This document shows positions 54,174 to 63,093 of a stretch of DNA of 64,000 bases, piece after piece (positions within the stretch are counted from its first letter, which is position 1; the number at the start of each line of letters is the position of its first letter). The stretch spans positions 186,001-250,000 of the forward strand of contig NZ_JAHIAB010000005.1 of the NCBI RefSeq assembly GCF_018760365.1, in the 5' to 3' direction. The notes under the pieces are model-generated. The model did not search any database, was not told where the DNA came from, and saw only the letters and a program-made list of their open reading frames with translations. The stretch comes from Pseudooceanicola endophyticus. Lineage in GTDB: Bacteria > Pseudomonadota > Alphaproteobacteria > Rhodobacterales > Rhodobacteraceae. Both the position numbers and the translations under genes were made by a program.

Positions 54174-55102
54174 TTGGAGGTGGTCTCGTAGACGGATTTG
54201 AGGCCGGCGTTGACCTGATCCAGTTCCTGGCGCAGCTGGTCACCGCTGACGGCGACGGCCGGGAAGCCCAGCTTGTCGTTCAGAAGGCTGGTGAAGGCTT
54301 CGGATTTGGCTGCGGTCACGGAGGCTTCGGTCAGCTTGGCCAGGATCTCGGCGGGGATGCCCTTGGGGGCCCAGACGGTGGCGCCGGTCGGCATGGCAAC
54401 GCCGTATTTCGACTGGATCGTCGGCACGTCGGGGGTGGTCTGCAGCGGCTCTGCCGTCATCGCCAGGATGACGTTCATCTGGTCGAGGTAGCGGTTGTGC
54501 GACCCGCCGGACCAGGCGAAATCGACCTTGCCGCCCAGCAGGAAGGGCACCATCTCGCCGCCGCCCTTGGTGGGCACGGCGACCCAGTCCAGGCCTTCCT
54601 TCTTGGCGATGTAGTTCACGTAGGCCCGAGAGATCGCATTCTGGTCGGCATAGGACAGCTTGCCCTTCTTCGAGGCCGCGATCAGGTCTTCGAAGGTGGC
54701 GATGCCGGAGGCCTTGGAGGTGACCAGGGCCTGCTGGAGCACCGCGACCTCGGCCAGGGGTTCGAAGCTGTCGAGGGAATAGTCGACATCCTCGGCGATA
54801 GCCGGCCACATGACCGTGCTGTCCGGGGCAAAGAGCAGGGTGTAGCCGTCGGCCTTGGCCTTGGCGGCCGCCGTGGTGCCGATCTTGCCGCCGGCACCGG
54901 GCTGGGTCTTGACCAGCACCTTGCCGCCCAGGGCCTGGCCCAGTTCGTCGGCGAAGACGCGGCCCATCGTCTCGATGGAGCCGCCGGCCTGGTAGGGCAC
55001 GATCAGGGTGATGGGATGAGTCGGGTAGTCGGCGGCCAGGGCGGCCCCCGGAAGGACCAGGGCCAGGGCGGCGCAGGTGCCCTTGATGAGCTTCGACAGC
55101 AT
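54170..55102 (-). CDS. tctC: Tripartite tricarboxylate transporter binding protein (Bug/TctC)
   Basis: This 310-residue periplasmic protein has a signal peptide (MLSKLIKGTCAALALVLPGAALA, cleavage near residue 23) and the Bug-family motifs YPTHPITLIVPYQAGGSIETMGRVFA, VKTQPGAGGKIGTTAAAKAKADGYTLLFAP and WAPKGIPAEIL. It captures a carboxylate for TctAB. It is first in the operon and divergent from a DUF3604 gene. Confidence 0.9.
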   Translation of the reverse strand: MLSKLIKGTCAALALVLPGAALAADYPTHPITLIVPYQAGGSIETMGRVFADELGQALGGKVLVKTQPGAGGKIGTTAAAKAKADGYTLLFAPDSTVMWPAIAEDVDYSLDSFEPLAEVAVLQQALVTSKASGIATFEDLIAASKKGKLSYADQNAISRAYVNYIAKKEGLDWVAVPTKGGGEMVPFLLGGKVDFAWSGGSHNRYLDQMNVILAMTAEPLQTTPDVPTIQSKYGVAMPTGATVWAPKGIPAEILAKLTEASVTAAKSEAFTSLLNDKLGFPAVAVSGDQLRQELDQVNAGLKSVYETTSK

Positions 55103-55180
55103 GGGGTCTCCTGTTGGTGTCTGAAGTTACTTCGGAGTTTTAGGGCGGGTTTGGCGGATCCGGACAACGACTCGCAGTGG

Positions 55181-55212
55181 TTTCGGGGTAAAAATCGGCG
55201 AAATTCCCGAAA
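55181..55212. promoter_or_regulatory. Inverted repeat in the tctC/DUF3604 divergent promoter
   Basis: TTTCGGG (55181-55187) and CCCGAAA (55206-55212) are perfect arms 18 bases apart in the AT-rich middle of the 265-base gap. A second small repeat, GAAGT-T-ACTTC, lies near 55123. Both could serve the GntR/UTRA regulator. Confidence 0.4.
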
Positions 55213-55367
55213 ATGTCAGCTCTGCTGCGTATATTTTCATCAAAACTATGGTGTTTTGAGCGGTCGAAGGGCGCGAAACCCCGAATCCGGCCCTGATGTG
55301 CGGATTTCAGATGTTCATTGCTATGCAGTTTTGTCAGGGAGGCGACAGGAACACCCAAGGAGCCCCC

Positions 55368-57665
55368 ATGACCATCAAGCGTGATGTCGACCCCGAACTG
55401 ATCGGCGAATCCCGTCTGCGGACGATTCCCGGCACCGATCCCGCCCTTTTCGGCACGGCGGTCATGGATGGCCCTTCCCATGTGGAGGTGCGCAGCTACC
55501 AGACCTTCCGGATCACCTATACCACCGGCAAGCTGGGCCTGGACGACACCGGCGCGATCCGCGTGGCGCTGCGGCTGATCTCGGATGCCGGGGCGCTGCA
55601 GACCAGCGATCCGACCGCGCCGAACTACGTCACCGCGCGCGCGTCGGGCGAGGGGCAGCTGATGCTGAAATATGATCGCAACGGTGGTCAGCGTCCCTGG
55701 AACGAGACCCTGACGATCTACCAGCGCGGCGGCTACCTGAAGCCGGGCGAAACCATCGAGATCATCCTCGGCGACACTTCCCAGGGGTCTCCGGGCCTGC
55801 TGATGTCGACCTTCTTCGAAGGCGCGCGGGTGTTCCGGGTGCTGGCCGACGTGCAGGCCACCGGCAACTTCATCCCGCTGCCCGACACCCGGCTGGAATT
55901 CACCGTGGGCGCCGGCCCGCTGCACCGCTACCTGGGGGTGCTGCCGACCCGCCGCCGCCCGGGCGAGGCCTTCTGCCTGGGCCTGAAGGCCGAGGATCTC
56001 TGGGGCAACCCGACCAGCCAGGGCCCGACCCGGTTCCGCGTCGAAAGCTCCGTTCCGGTGGCGGGGCTGCCCGAGGTGATCGACTTTGCCCCGGAAAGCG
56101 GTGCGCTGCGGCTTGATGGGCTGAGCGTTGCAGAGAAGGGCCTGCTGACCCTCAGGCTGACCTCCGAGCAGGGCCATCTGGTCGAGGCCGGTCCGCTCCA
56201 GATCCGCGACGGTGCGGCGCATTACTGGGGCGATCTGCATGGCCAGACCGGAGAGACGGTGGGCACCAACTCCATCGAGCATTACTTCGACTTTGCCCGC
56301 AACAAGTCCTTCCTGGACGTGACATCCCACCAGGCGAACGACTTCCAGATCAAGCCGGCCTTCTGGGACAAGCTGAACAGGCTGACCGCTGAGGTGAACG
56401 AACCCGGCGTCTTCACCGTGCTGCCGGGCTACGAATGGTCCGGCAACACCGCAGTCGGCGGCGATCACAACGTCTTCTTCCGCGAGGAGGGGGCGAACAT
56501 CTACCGTTGCTCCCACGCGCTGGTGGAAGAGCACGACGACCTGGATGCCGATGCGCACACCCTGACCGACCTCTACGCGAAGCTGCATGCCGAACCCGTG
56601 GATGCGGTGATGTATGCCCATGTCGGCGGCCGATACGCCAACATCTTCTACGACCACGATCCGAAGCTGGAAGCCGCGGTCGAGGTGCACTCGGCCTGGG
56701 GCAGTTTCGAATGGGTGCTGACCGACGGCTTCCCGATCCGCCGCCGCGTCGGCGTGGTGGCGAATTCCGACGGCCACAAGGGGCGGCCCGGCGCCTCCTA
56801 TCCCGGGGCGTCCTTCTTCGGCGCCTATGGCGGGCTGACCTGCTTCCTGATGGAAGAGAACACCCGCGACAGCGTCTTCGAGGCGATCCGCCGTCGCCAT
56901 ACCTACGGCACCTCGGGGCCGCGCGTCGCCATCGACGTGACGGCGACGCTGCCCGAAGGCGGCACGCTGTTTCACCGCAACCCCGCGGCGCAGCCCGACT
57001 GTCAGCACGAAACGGTCACCCGCTGCACCATGGGCGATATCGTGCGCAGCGCGGGGGACAAGGCCATGGTGTCCGTCGCCGTCGAGGCGCCCGTGGGCAT
57101 CGAGAGCATCGAGCTGCGCTCGGCCAACGAGGTGGTCACGCTGTGGCGGGGCTATGAAGACAAGGACCTAGGGGATCGTTTGCGGCTGATGTGGTCGGGG
57201 GCGGAATACCGGGGCCGGGGCCGCAACACGCGCTGGCAGGGCCGGGTGCAGGTCTCGGACGGAAAGATCGCAAGGTTCGCGCCGGTCAACCGGCTGAACC
57301 CGGAACAGCCGCTGCAGCAGGTCGGCTCTGACAGCGCGATCTTCAACACCATCACCACCGGCAACCGCATGGGCTGCGACATGTGGCTGGAGGGCAGCAC
57401 GGCCACGCTGGCGCTGACCACCAACCACGGCGCACTGACCCTTTCGCCCTCCGACATGGGGGTCGCGCCGGTGGTGATGGAGGCCGGCGGCCTGGCCCGC
57501 AAGCTGGTGGCGCAACGCCTGCCCGATGGCCCGCTGCCCCGCAGCGCCGCCTTCGAGGCCGAGGTCGCGATTGCCGAAACCGGGGACACGCCGGTCTGGC
57601 TCTGCGTCAACTTCGAGGACGGAAACCAGGCCTGGACCTCGCCCATGTACCTGTTCCGCGACTGA
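55368..57665 (+). CDS. DUF3604 protein (PHP-like metal-dependent hydrolase)
   Basis: This 765-residue protein has an N-terminal beta-rich region of about 280 residues, then a PHP-like domain with the metal motifs WGDLHGQT (residues 288-294), FLDVTSHQAND, VMYAHVGGRY and VANSDGHKGRPGAS, and a C-terminal beta-rich part. No signal peptide is present. DUF3604 proteins are poorly characterised. The divergent TctABC operon suggests that it acts on a compound related to the imported acid. AAGGAG precedes ATG 55368; an upstream in-frame ATG at 55296 would lie in the promoter. Confidence 0.85.
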   Translation: MTIKRDVDPELIGESRLRTIPGTDPALFGTAVMDGPSHVEVRSYQTFRITYTTGKLGLDDTGAIRVALRLISDAGALQTSDPTAPNYVTARASGEGQLMLKYDRNGGQRPWNETLTIYQRGGYLKPGETIEIILGDTSQGSPGLLMSTFFEGARVFRVLADVQATGNFIPLPDTRLEFTVGAGPLHRYLGVLPTRRRPGEAFCLGLKAEDLWGNPTSQGPTRFRVESSVPVAGLPEVIDFAPESGALRLDGLSVAEKGLLTLRLTSEQGHLVEAGPLQIRDGAAHYWGDLHGQTGETVGTNSIEHYFDFARNKSFLDVTSHQANDFQIKPAFWDKLNRLTAEVNEPGVFTVLPGYEWSGNTAVGGDHNVFFREEGANIYRCSHALVEEHDDLDADAHTLTDLYAKLHAEPVDAVMYAHVGGRYANIFYDHDPKLEAAVEVHSAWGSFEWVLTDGFPIRRRVGVVANSDGHKGRPGASYPGASFFGAYGGLTCFLMEENTRDSVFEAIRRRHTYGTSGPRVAIDVTATLPEGGTLFHRNPAAQPDCQHETVTRCTMGDIVRSAGDKAMVSVAVEAPVGIESIELRSANEVVTLWRGYEDKDLGDRLRLMWSGAEYRGRGRNTRWQGRVQVSDGKIARFAPVNRLNPEQPLQQVGSDSAIFNTITTGNRMGCDMWLEGSTATLALTTNHGALTLSPSDMGVAPVVMEAGGLARKLVAQRLPDGPLPRSAAFEAEVAIAETGDTPVWLCVNFEDGNQAWTSPMYLFRD

Positions 57666-57674
57666 CGCGGGGCG

Positions 57675-57709
57675 CGATGCCCTCCGGACCGGGTCCGGGG
57701 GGCGCATCG
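57675..57709 (+). terminator. Hairpin after the DUF3604 gene
   Basis: A long stem centred on CCGGACC-G-GGTCCGG (57684-57698), extended by CGATG/CATCG at its ends, lies between converging genes. It has no T run. Confidence 0.55.
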
Positions 57710-57714
57710 GCCCA

Positions 57715-57981
57715 CTAGGGCGCGCGGGGCGGGGGCGGTTCGGCGGTGCCGATCTTGCCCGGCGGCCTTGGCGCCGGCGGGGCCGCACGCATCGGGGTCC
57801 GCTTGTCTGGGCGCAGCAGCGACAGCAGCGCCTCCAGGTCGGCGCGCAGCAGCCCGCGCGCCCGGGCCTCGGGGCGGGCGAAGACGCCGATGATGCTGCG
57901 GATCAGCAGGTCGCTTTCGTTCGAGGGCAACCGGGCGCGCACCAGCGCCTCGATCAGTTCCGGGGTCTCGGGCAGGGGCAT
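57715..57981 (-). CDS. Small hypothetical protein
   Basis: This 88-residue protein has a helical first half (MPLPETPELIEALVRARLPSNESDLLIRSIIGVFARPEARARGLLRADLEALLSLL) and a Pro-rich tail. It is not recognised. ATG 57981 is chosen because the sequence upstream of it in the longer frame is low in protein-like character. It converges with DUF3604 and is divergent from ybaK. Confidence 0.5.
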   Translation of the reverse strand: MPLPETPELIEALVRARLPSNESDLLIRSIIGVFARPEARARGLLRADLEALLSLLRPDKRTPMRAAPPAPRPPGKIGTAEPPPPRAP

Positions 57982-58222
57982 GGCGTATCTGGGCAGGTCT
58001 TCAGGGCGGTCCTGCGGTCGCGCCTCAGATCCGGGCGCGGCCGCGTTGCCGGCGATGCTAGGCAATGGCCAGCCGCAGGTGCAAACGATTTTTGTCGGAT
58101 TTCCCGTCGGCCCTTCCGGCAACCGGTTTTTCCGCCGCCGCCTGCCTGCCGGTCGGGCGGTCGGGGCGTTGACCCCGGGCCCGCGACGCGCCAGAACCTT
58201 GGCGATCAGAACGGAGACCGAC

Positions 58223-58696
58223 ATGGCCAGCAGCACGACCCCGGCAACCAAGCGCCTGACGGCGGCGGGCGTGGCCTTCGGGCTGCACGAATACGGCTAC
58301 GAATCCGGCCATCACATCGGCGAGCACGCCGCCGCCGCCATCGGCGCCGACCCGGTGCGGGTCTTCAAGACCCTGATGCTGGAGGTCGACGGCAAGCCCG
58401 GCTGCGTGGTGATCCCCGTCGCGCTCAGCGTCAAGCTGAAGCAGGCCGCCGCCGCGCTTGGCGGCAAGAGCGCCCAGATGATGGACCCGGCCAAGGCCGA
58501 GCGGCTGACCGGATTCCATGTCGGTGGCATCAGCCCCTTCGGCCAGAAGAAGCGGGTTCCGGTGGTCTTCGACAGCAGCCTGCGGGCCCATGCGCAGGTG
58601 ATCCTGAACGGCGGGCGGCGCGGCCTGATGGTGGAGCTTGCCCCGGAGGATGCAATCCGCGTCCTTCAGGCCACCCTTGCCGATCTGACCGGCTGA
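58223..58696 (+). CDS. ybaK: YbaK-type aminoacyl-tRNA deacylase
   Basis: This 157-residue protein shows the YbaK/ProX fold: EYGYESGHHIGEHAAAAIGADPVRVFKTLML, with the catalytic lysine in VFKTL, then GFHVGGISPFGQKKRVPVVFDSSL. YbaK hydrolyses Cys-tRNA(Pro) formed by misacylation. GGAG lies 6 bases before the ATG. An FMN reductase gene follows 13 bases later. Confidence 0.88.
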   Translation: MASSTTPATKRLTAAGVAFGLHEYGYESGHHIGEHAAAAIGADPVRVFKTLMLEVDGKPGCVVIPVALSVKLKQAAAALGGKSAQMMDPAKAERLTGFHVGGISPFGQKKRVPVVFDSSLRAHAQVILNGGRRGLMVELAPEDAIRVLQATLADLTG

Positions 58697-58709
58697 GGAG
58701 CATCGCCCG

Positions 58710-59237
58710 ATGCGCATCCTGGCCCTTTCCGGCAGCGCCCGCGCGGCGTCGACCAACAGCGCCCTGCTGCGGGCCCTGGCCGGGGTCGCGGCCCCCACGC
58801 ACCAGGTCCGGGTCTTCGACGCCCTGGCAGGGCTGCCGGTCTTTTCCCCGGATCTGGAAGCGGAGCCGCTGCCGCGCGCTGTGGCCGAATTCGCCGCCGC
58901 CGTCGCGGCCTGCGACGTGCTGGTGATCTCCAGCCCGGAATATGTCCGGACACTGCCGGGCGGGCTGAAGAATGCCATCGACTGGCTGGTCTCGCGCCCC
59001 GAGATCATCGACAAGCCGGTGGCGCTGCTGCATGCCTCGCACCGGGGCGACGACATGCTGGCCCAGCTGCGCCAGGTGCTGGGCACGCTCAGCCAGCAGT
59101 TCCTGGACACGCCCTTCGCCCGCTTCCCGCTGATGAAGATGACCCCGGCCGAGATTGCCCGCCATTTCGAAACCGGCGCCCCGCGCGCCGAGCTGGAGGG
59201 TTTCCTCGCGGCGCTGGCAGAGCGGACCGGGGGCTAG
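58710..59237 (+). CDS. NADPH-dependent FMN reductase family protein
   Basis: This 175-residue flavodoxin-fold protein starts MRILALSGSARAASTNSALLRAL, whose GSxRxxSxN loop binds the FMN phosphate, and has VISSPEYVRTLPGGLKNAIDWLV. The family reduces FMN, quinones or chromate. It is probably in one unit with ybaK. Its stop shares CTAG with the converging LuxR gene. Confidence 0.85.
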   Translation: MRILALSGSARAASTNSALLRALAGVAAPTHQVRVFDALAGLPVFSPDLEAEPLPRAVAEFAAAVAACDVLVISSPEYVRTLPGGLKNAIDWLVSRPEIIDKPVALLHASHRGDDMLAQLRQVLGTLSQQFLDTPFARFPLMKMTPAEIARHFETGAPRAELEGFLAALAERTGG

Positions 59238-60349
59238 GCCACGCCCAGTTTCAGCGCCAGGGCAATGGCCTGGGGCAGGGTGCGCGCGCCCAGCTTGCGG
59301 CGGATGCTGGCGCTGTGCAGATCCACTGTCGGCACCGCGACATCCAGATCATAGGCCAGCTGGTCGCGCCGGCGGCCCCGGATCAGCCCGGCCAGCACCT
59401 CCCGTTCGCGCGGGGTCAGCCGGATCTGCTCTGCTGGGGCGGCGAACAGGCCCTGCAGCATCGCCGGCGTCTCGGAGGTGACGAAGACCAGCACGCGCCG
59501 CCCGCCCTCGCTCCGGGGCAGCAGGTTCAGCCGCAGGTCGGGCAGCAGCCGGCCATCGCGGGCGCGTCCCGGCGGCAGGTCCAGCGCACCGGCCCGGCTT
59601 TCGGAGGCATCGGTGGCCGCCGCCACGGCGCGGCGGAAGGCCTGCATCGGCGCGCCCGCCACCGCCAGGTGCCGGTTGAAGCGCAGCAGCAGCAGCGGAT
59701 GCAGGTGCAGCAGCGTCTCGGCCAGCCCGTTCATGCGCAGCAGCCGGCCCTCGTGGTCCAGCTCGTACATCGGGACCTCGTTCAGCAGGCTGCGGTCGGC
59801 AGCGGCCATGGCGTGGATGCTGTTGCGCAGCAGCTCCCGGCGCACGGCGTGCAGCCGGCCCAGGTCGCGGGCATGGCGGTTGATGCGTCCCAGTTCCTCG
59901 TCGGTGAAATCGCCCGCCCGCTTGCCCTTGTGAAACGCCGTCACCACCTGGCCGTCGCGGGTCGCCTGCACCAGCCCCATGCACCAGTAGCGGTCCAGCC
60001 GGTTCTTCACGATGAACTCGTTGTACATGACCCCCGCCTCGAAGGCCTCGGGGGCGACGTATCGGGTCAGCCGGAAGGCACCGGCGCCGATCTTGTCGTC
60101 GCTGACCTGGGCCATCCAGGGATCCTGCTGCATCACCTCGTCGTAATAGGGATTGCTTTCGGGTTGGGTGCCGGCGGCGATCTCCTGGAAACTGCCGGGA
60201 TGCAGCCAGAAGAACAGCGCCGAGGGCGCGTCGATCTCGGCGGCGAGGCGGCCGGGCAGGCTGTTGAACAGCGCTTCGTCCAGCGCGGCGTCGTAAATGT
60301 CGTGATGGGTCAGCACGGGAGCAGGATCGCCAGAGGTTTCGATGCCCAA
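59234..60349 (-). CDS. LuxR-family regulator
   Basis: This 371-residue protein has an uncharacterised N-terminal sensing region with a conserved block HPGSFQEIAAGTQPESNPYYDEVMQQDPWM, then a PAS-like middle part. A C-terminal LuxR helix-turn-helix follows (LTPREREVLAGLIRGRRRDQLAYDLDVAVPTVDLHSASIRRKLGARTLPQAIALA). The start is uncertain: TTG 60349 gives the longest form and GTG 60316 is an alternative; neither has a clear ribosome site. The target genes are unknown. Confidence 0.8.
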   Translation of the reverse strand: MGIETSGDPAPVLTHHDIYDAALDEALFNSLPGRLAAEIDAPSALFFWLHPGSFQEIAAGTQPESNPYYDEVMQQDPWMAQVSDDKIGAGAFRLTRYVAPEAFEAGVMYNEFIVKNRLDRYWCMGLVQATRDGQVVTAFHKGKRAGDFTDEELGRINRHARDLGRLHAVRRELLRNSIHAMAAADRSLLNEVPMYELDHEGRLLRMNGLAETLLHLHPLLLLRFNRHLAVAGAPMQAFRRAVAAATDASESRAGALDLPPGRARDGRLLPDLRLNLLPRSEGGRRVLVFVTSETPAMLQGLFAAPAEQIRLTPREREVLAGLIRGRRRDQLAYDLDVAVPTVDLHSASIRRKLGARTLPQAIALALKLGVA

Positions 60350-60541
60350 TCTTCCGCCGGGCCAGCGCCCGGGTCAATTTTCACGCCGGAGGCGCGGGCG
60401 GGCTGTGCCCTCCCGGTGACAGAAGGTGGGTGCTGTGAGCATTTGGGGGGCCACCTGGCGGGGATCCCCGGGCTGGTCCCGGCTGGCCCGATGACGGAAA
60501 CGTGAAGTGTGGGCCCCGGGGGCGGGGCATAACATTACGGG

Positions 60542-60907
60542 ATGAGATCGTTTGTGCTCTCCCTGCGCCTGCTGCTGGCTCTGGCGCTCCTGTCCTGGGC
60601 AGGGGCCGGGCCGGGCCATGCCGCCGCCATGGCGGTGGCCCAGGACTGCGAGGGGATGATGATGGCACCGTCCGAGGGGGCGGATGCCCCGGGGGGCGGC
60701 ATGATCCATCTGCCCTCGGATCCGGGCGATGCCGGCCATGCCGCCGATCTTTGTGCCGTCTTCTGCGCCCATTCGACCCCTGCCAGCCAGCCGGCCCCGC
60801 CGCTGAGCCTGGACGGGCGTCTGTCCGGAAGGGCACCTTCCTGGCCCGCCGGAGACCGGCTGCCTTCCCGATCCGTTGCACCGGAGAACCCGCCGCCGCG
60901 GGCCTGA
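60542..60907 (+). CDS. Small secreted protein upstream of the copper oxidase
   Basis: This 121-residue protein has a signal peptide (SFVLSLRLLLALALLSWAGAGPGHA). Its mature part is rich in Met, His and Cys (DCEGMMMAP, GGGMIHLPS, DLCAVFCAHS), and it ends NPPPRA. It resembles DUF2946-like proteins that accompany copper genes. It precedes the multicopper oxidase by 56 bases, so a periplasmic copper role is inferred. The ribosome site is weak. Confidence 0.65.
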   Translation: MRSFVLSLRLLLALALLSWAGAGPGHAAAMAVAQDCEGMMMAPSEGADAPGGGMIHLPSDPGDAGHAADLCAVFCAHSTPASQPAPPLSLDGRLSGRAPSWPAGDRLPSRSVAPENPPPRA

Positions 60908-60963
60908 GCCGTCGGGCCTTCGCCCCGCCGCGCTTTTCCTGCATCTGATCGGAGTTTCCTCCC

Positions 60964-62505
60964 ATGACTTCCCTGTCGCGTCGCCAGTTCCTTGGCGCGT
61001 CCGCCGGCCTGTGTGCCGGTCTCATCTCCCCGCTGCCGCTGCGTGCGGCCCAGCCCGGGATGACCCTGCGGGCCGAGACCCGCACCCTTGATATCGGTGG
61101 CCGCGCCGCCACCGTGATGGGCCTGCGCAATGGCGCCGGTGGCCAGGGCCTGACCCTGGATCCCGGCCAGCGTTTCCAGGTCGCCCTGACCAATGGCCTG
61201 TCCGAGAACACCATCGTCCACTGGCATGGGCAGATCCCGCCCAATGATCAGGACGGGGCCCCCAACACCAACCCCATGCTGACCCCGGGCGAGACCCGCG
61301 CCTATGATTTCGCACCGCGCCCGGGCACCTTCTGGATGCACAGCCACGTTCCCCAGCAGGAAATCGCCCTGCTGGCGGCGCCGCTGATCGTGCGCCGCCC
61401 CGAGGACCTGACCCGCGACCGCCAGGAGGTGACGATGTTCCTGCACGACTTCGCCTTCGCCCCGCCCGAGGCGGTGCTGGCAGCGCTGCAGGCCCCCGAA
61501 GGCGATCACGCCGGCTCTGGCGGCGGCATGAGCGGAGAAATGTCGGGGGGCATGAGGGGCGGCATGGCCATGGACCACGGCACCATGAAGATGGCGCCCT
61601 CCGGCTCTGGCGGCATGGGGTCGGGCATGGGCATGGCCTCGGGCATGGGATCTGGCGCCATGGCGATGGGCCAGGGCATGACCATGGACCTCAATGATTA
61701 CGAGTTCGACGCCTACCTGGCCAACGACCGCACCCTCGACGACCCCGAGGTCGTGGCGGTGGAGCGCGGCGGGCGGGTGCTGCTGCGCATCGTCAACGCC
61801 TCTTCGATGACGGCCTACTGGATCGACACCGGCAGCGAACAGGCCCGGCTGGTGGCCGTCGACGGCGATCCGGTGCAGCCGGTCACCGGTCGCCGCTTCC
61901 CGCTGGCCCAGGCGCAGCGCCTGGAGATCGAGCTTGATCTGCCAAAGGACGGAGCCGCCCTGCCGGTGCTGGCCCTGCGCGAGGGCAGCCGGGCGCAGAC
62001 CGGCCTGGTGCTGGCCCCGCCGGGGGCGCGCGTGGCGAAACTGCCGCTCGAGGCGGCACAGGCGGCGGCGCCGGTGGCCAACGACATGCGCCTTGAGGCG
62101 GCGCTGCGGGCTCAGGTGCCGCTGCCTGACCGCGCGGTGACGCGACGGATCATGGTGATGCTGAACGGCACGATGCAGCCCTATCGCTGGACCATCAACA
62201 ACCAGGTCTGGGACGATCACCAGCCGATCCTGGCCAGCCATGGCGACCGGGTGGAGCTGACCTTCCACAACATGTCGATGATGGCCCATCCGATGCATCT
62301 GCACGGCCATGTCTTCCAGGTCGTGGCGCTTGGATCGCAGCGGCTGCGGGGGGCGTTGCGCGATACCGTCCTGGTCCCGGCCATGAGCACGGTGACCGTC
62401 GCGCTGGATGCCGGGCAGGCGGCGCGCTGGATGATGCACTGCCACCACATGGGCCACCTCGCCAACGGCATGATGACCGAGCTTTCGGTGCTGCCCACGG
62501 CCTGA
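60964..62505 (+). CDS. Multicopper oxidase, CopA/CueO type, Tat-exported
   Basis: This 513-residue oxidase starts with a Tat signal (SRRQFLGASAGLCAGL). It contains all four copper motifs: HWHG (86-89), WMHSH (124-128), HPMHLHGH and MHCHHMGH near the C-terminus. Between residues 189 and 241 lies a Met-rich, Gly/His-containing insertion with about 17 methionines, as in copper-oxidising CueO and CopA. It would oxidise Cu(I) in the periplasm and confer copper tolerance. It forms a unit with the small Met/Cys protein upstream. Confidence 0.9.
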   Translation: MTSLSRRQFLGASAGLCAGLISPLPLRAAQPGMTLRAETRTLDIGGRAATVMGLRNGAGGQGLTLDPGQRFQVALTNGLSENTIVHWHGQIPPNDQDGAPNTNPMLTPGETRAYDFAPRPGTFWMHSHVPQQEIALLAAPLIVRRPEDLTRDRQEVTMFLHDFAFAPPEAVLAALQAPEGDHAGSGGGMSGEMSGGMRGGMAMDHGTMKMAPSGSGGMGSGMGMASGMGSGAMAMGQGMTMDLNDYEFDAYLANDRTLDDPEVVAVERGGRVLLRIVNASSMTAYWIDTGSEQARLVAVDGDPVQPVTGRRFPLAQAQRLEIELDLPKDGAALPVLALREGSRAQTGLVLAPPGARVAKLPLEAAQAAAPVANDMRLEAALRAQVPLPDRAVTRRIMVMLNGTMQPYRWTINNQVWDDHQPILASHGDRVELTFHNMSMMAHPMHLHGHVFQVVALGSQRLRGALRDTVLVPAMSTVTVALDAGQAARWMMHCHHMGHLANGMMTELSVLPTA

Positions 62506-62588
62506 CGCGCCGCGTCGCACTACCCGACAGGCCCGGCCCCGCCGGGCCTGTTGCGGTTCCGGACCCGTCTTGCCATGAATTAGCTGAC

Positions 62589-62615
62589 CTATTAGATAGC
62601 CTGACTATCTAATAG
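62589..62615. promoter_or_regulatory. MarR operator, long perfect inverted repeat
   Basis: CTATTAGATAG and CTATCTAATAG are perfect 11-base arms separated by 5 bases, ending 10 bases before the MarR start. The size and AT-rich sequence are typical of MarR/SlyA sites, so the gene is very likely autoregulated. The site leaves almost no 5' leader. Confidence 0.85.
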
Positions 62616-62625
62616 GGGCGATGCG

Positions 62626-63078
62626 ATGGACGAACCTTCCCGGCAGGAAGAGCTTGGCTTCCAGCTCATCACGGTGGCGCGGCGCTACCGGCGGATCATG
62701 GATGGGGCGCTGGCCGATTTCGGGCTGACCGATGCGGCGGCGATGCCGCTGCGGGTGCTGGTGCGCCATCCCGAGGGGCTGCGCCAGAAGGACCTGGCCG
62801 AGCGGCTGGACATCGAGGGGCCGACCCTGGTGCGGGTGCTCGACCAGCTGGTGACGATGGGGCTGGTGGCGCGGGTCGAGGATCCGCAGGACCGGCGTGC
62901 CAAGCAGGTCCGGGTCACCCCCCGGGGGCTGGCGCTCCAGCGCGATTTCGCGGCCCATCTGGATCGGCTGCGGGCCCGGATCTTTGCAGGCACCCCGGCG
63001 GAGGAGGTCGAGGCCACCCTGCGCCTGCTGACCCGGTTTGAAGACAGCCTGGGCGCGCTGCGCGCCGCGCAGGGCTAG
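62626..63078 (+). CDS. MarR-family regulator of the FUSC exporter
   Basis: This 150-residue protein has the MarR winged helix (MPLRVLVRHPEGLRQKDLAERLDIEGPTLVRVLDQLVTMGLVARVEDPQDRRAKQVRVTPRG). It lies 15 bases upstream of the FUSC gene and directly behind a palindromic operator. Aromatic acids are common ligands of such regulators. ATG 62626 has little leader and only GGGG as a ribosome signal. Confidence 0.88.
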   Translation: MDEPSRQEELGFQLITVARRYRRIMDGALADFGLTDAAAMPLRVLVRHPEGLRQKDLAERLDIEGPTLVRVLDQLVTMGLVARVEDPQDRRAKQVRVTPRGLALQRDFAAHLDRLRARIFAGTPAEEVEATLRLLTRFEDSLGALRAAQG

Positions 63079-63093
63079 GCCGGAGGATCCGCG

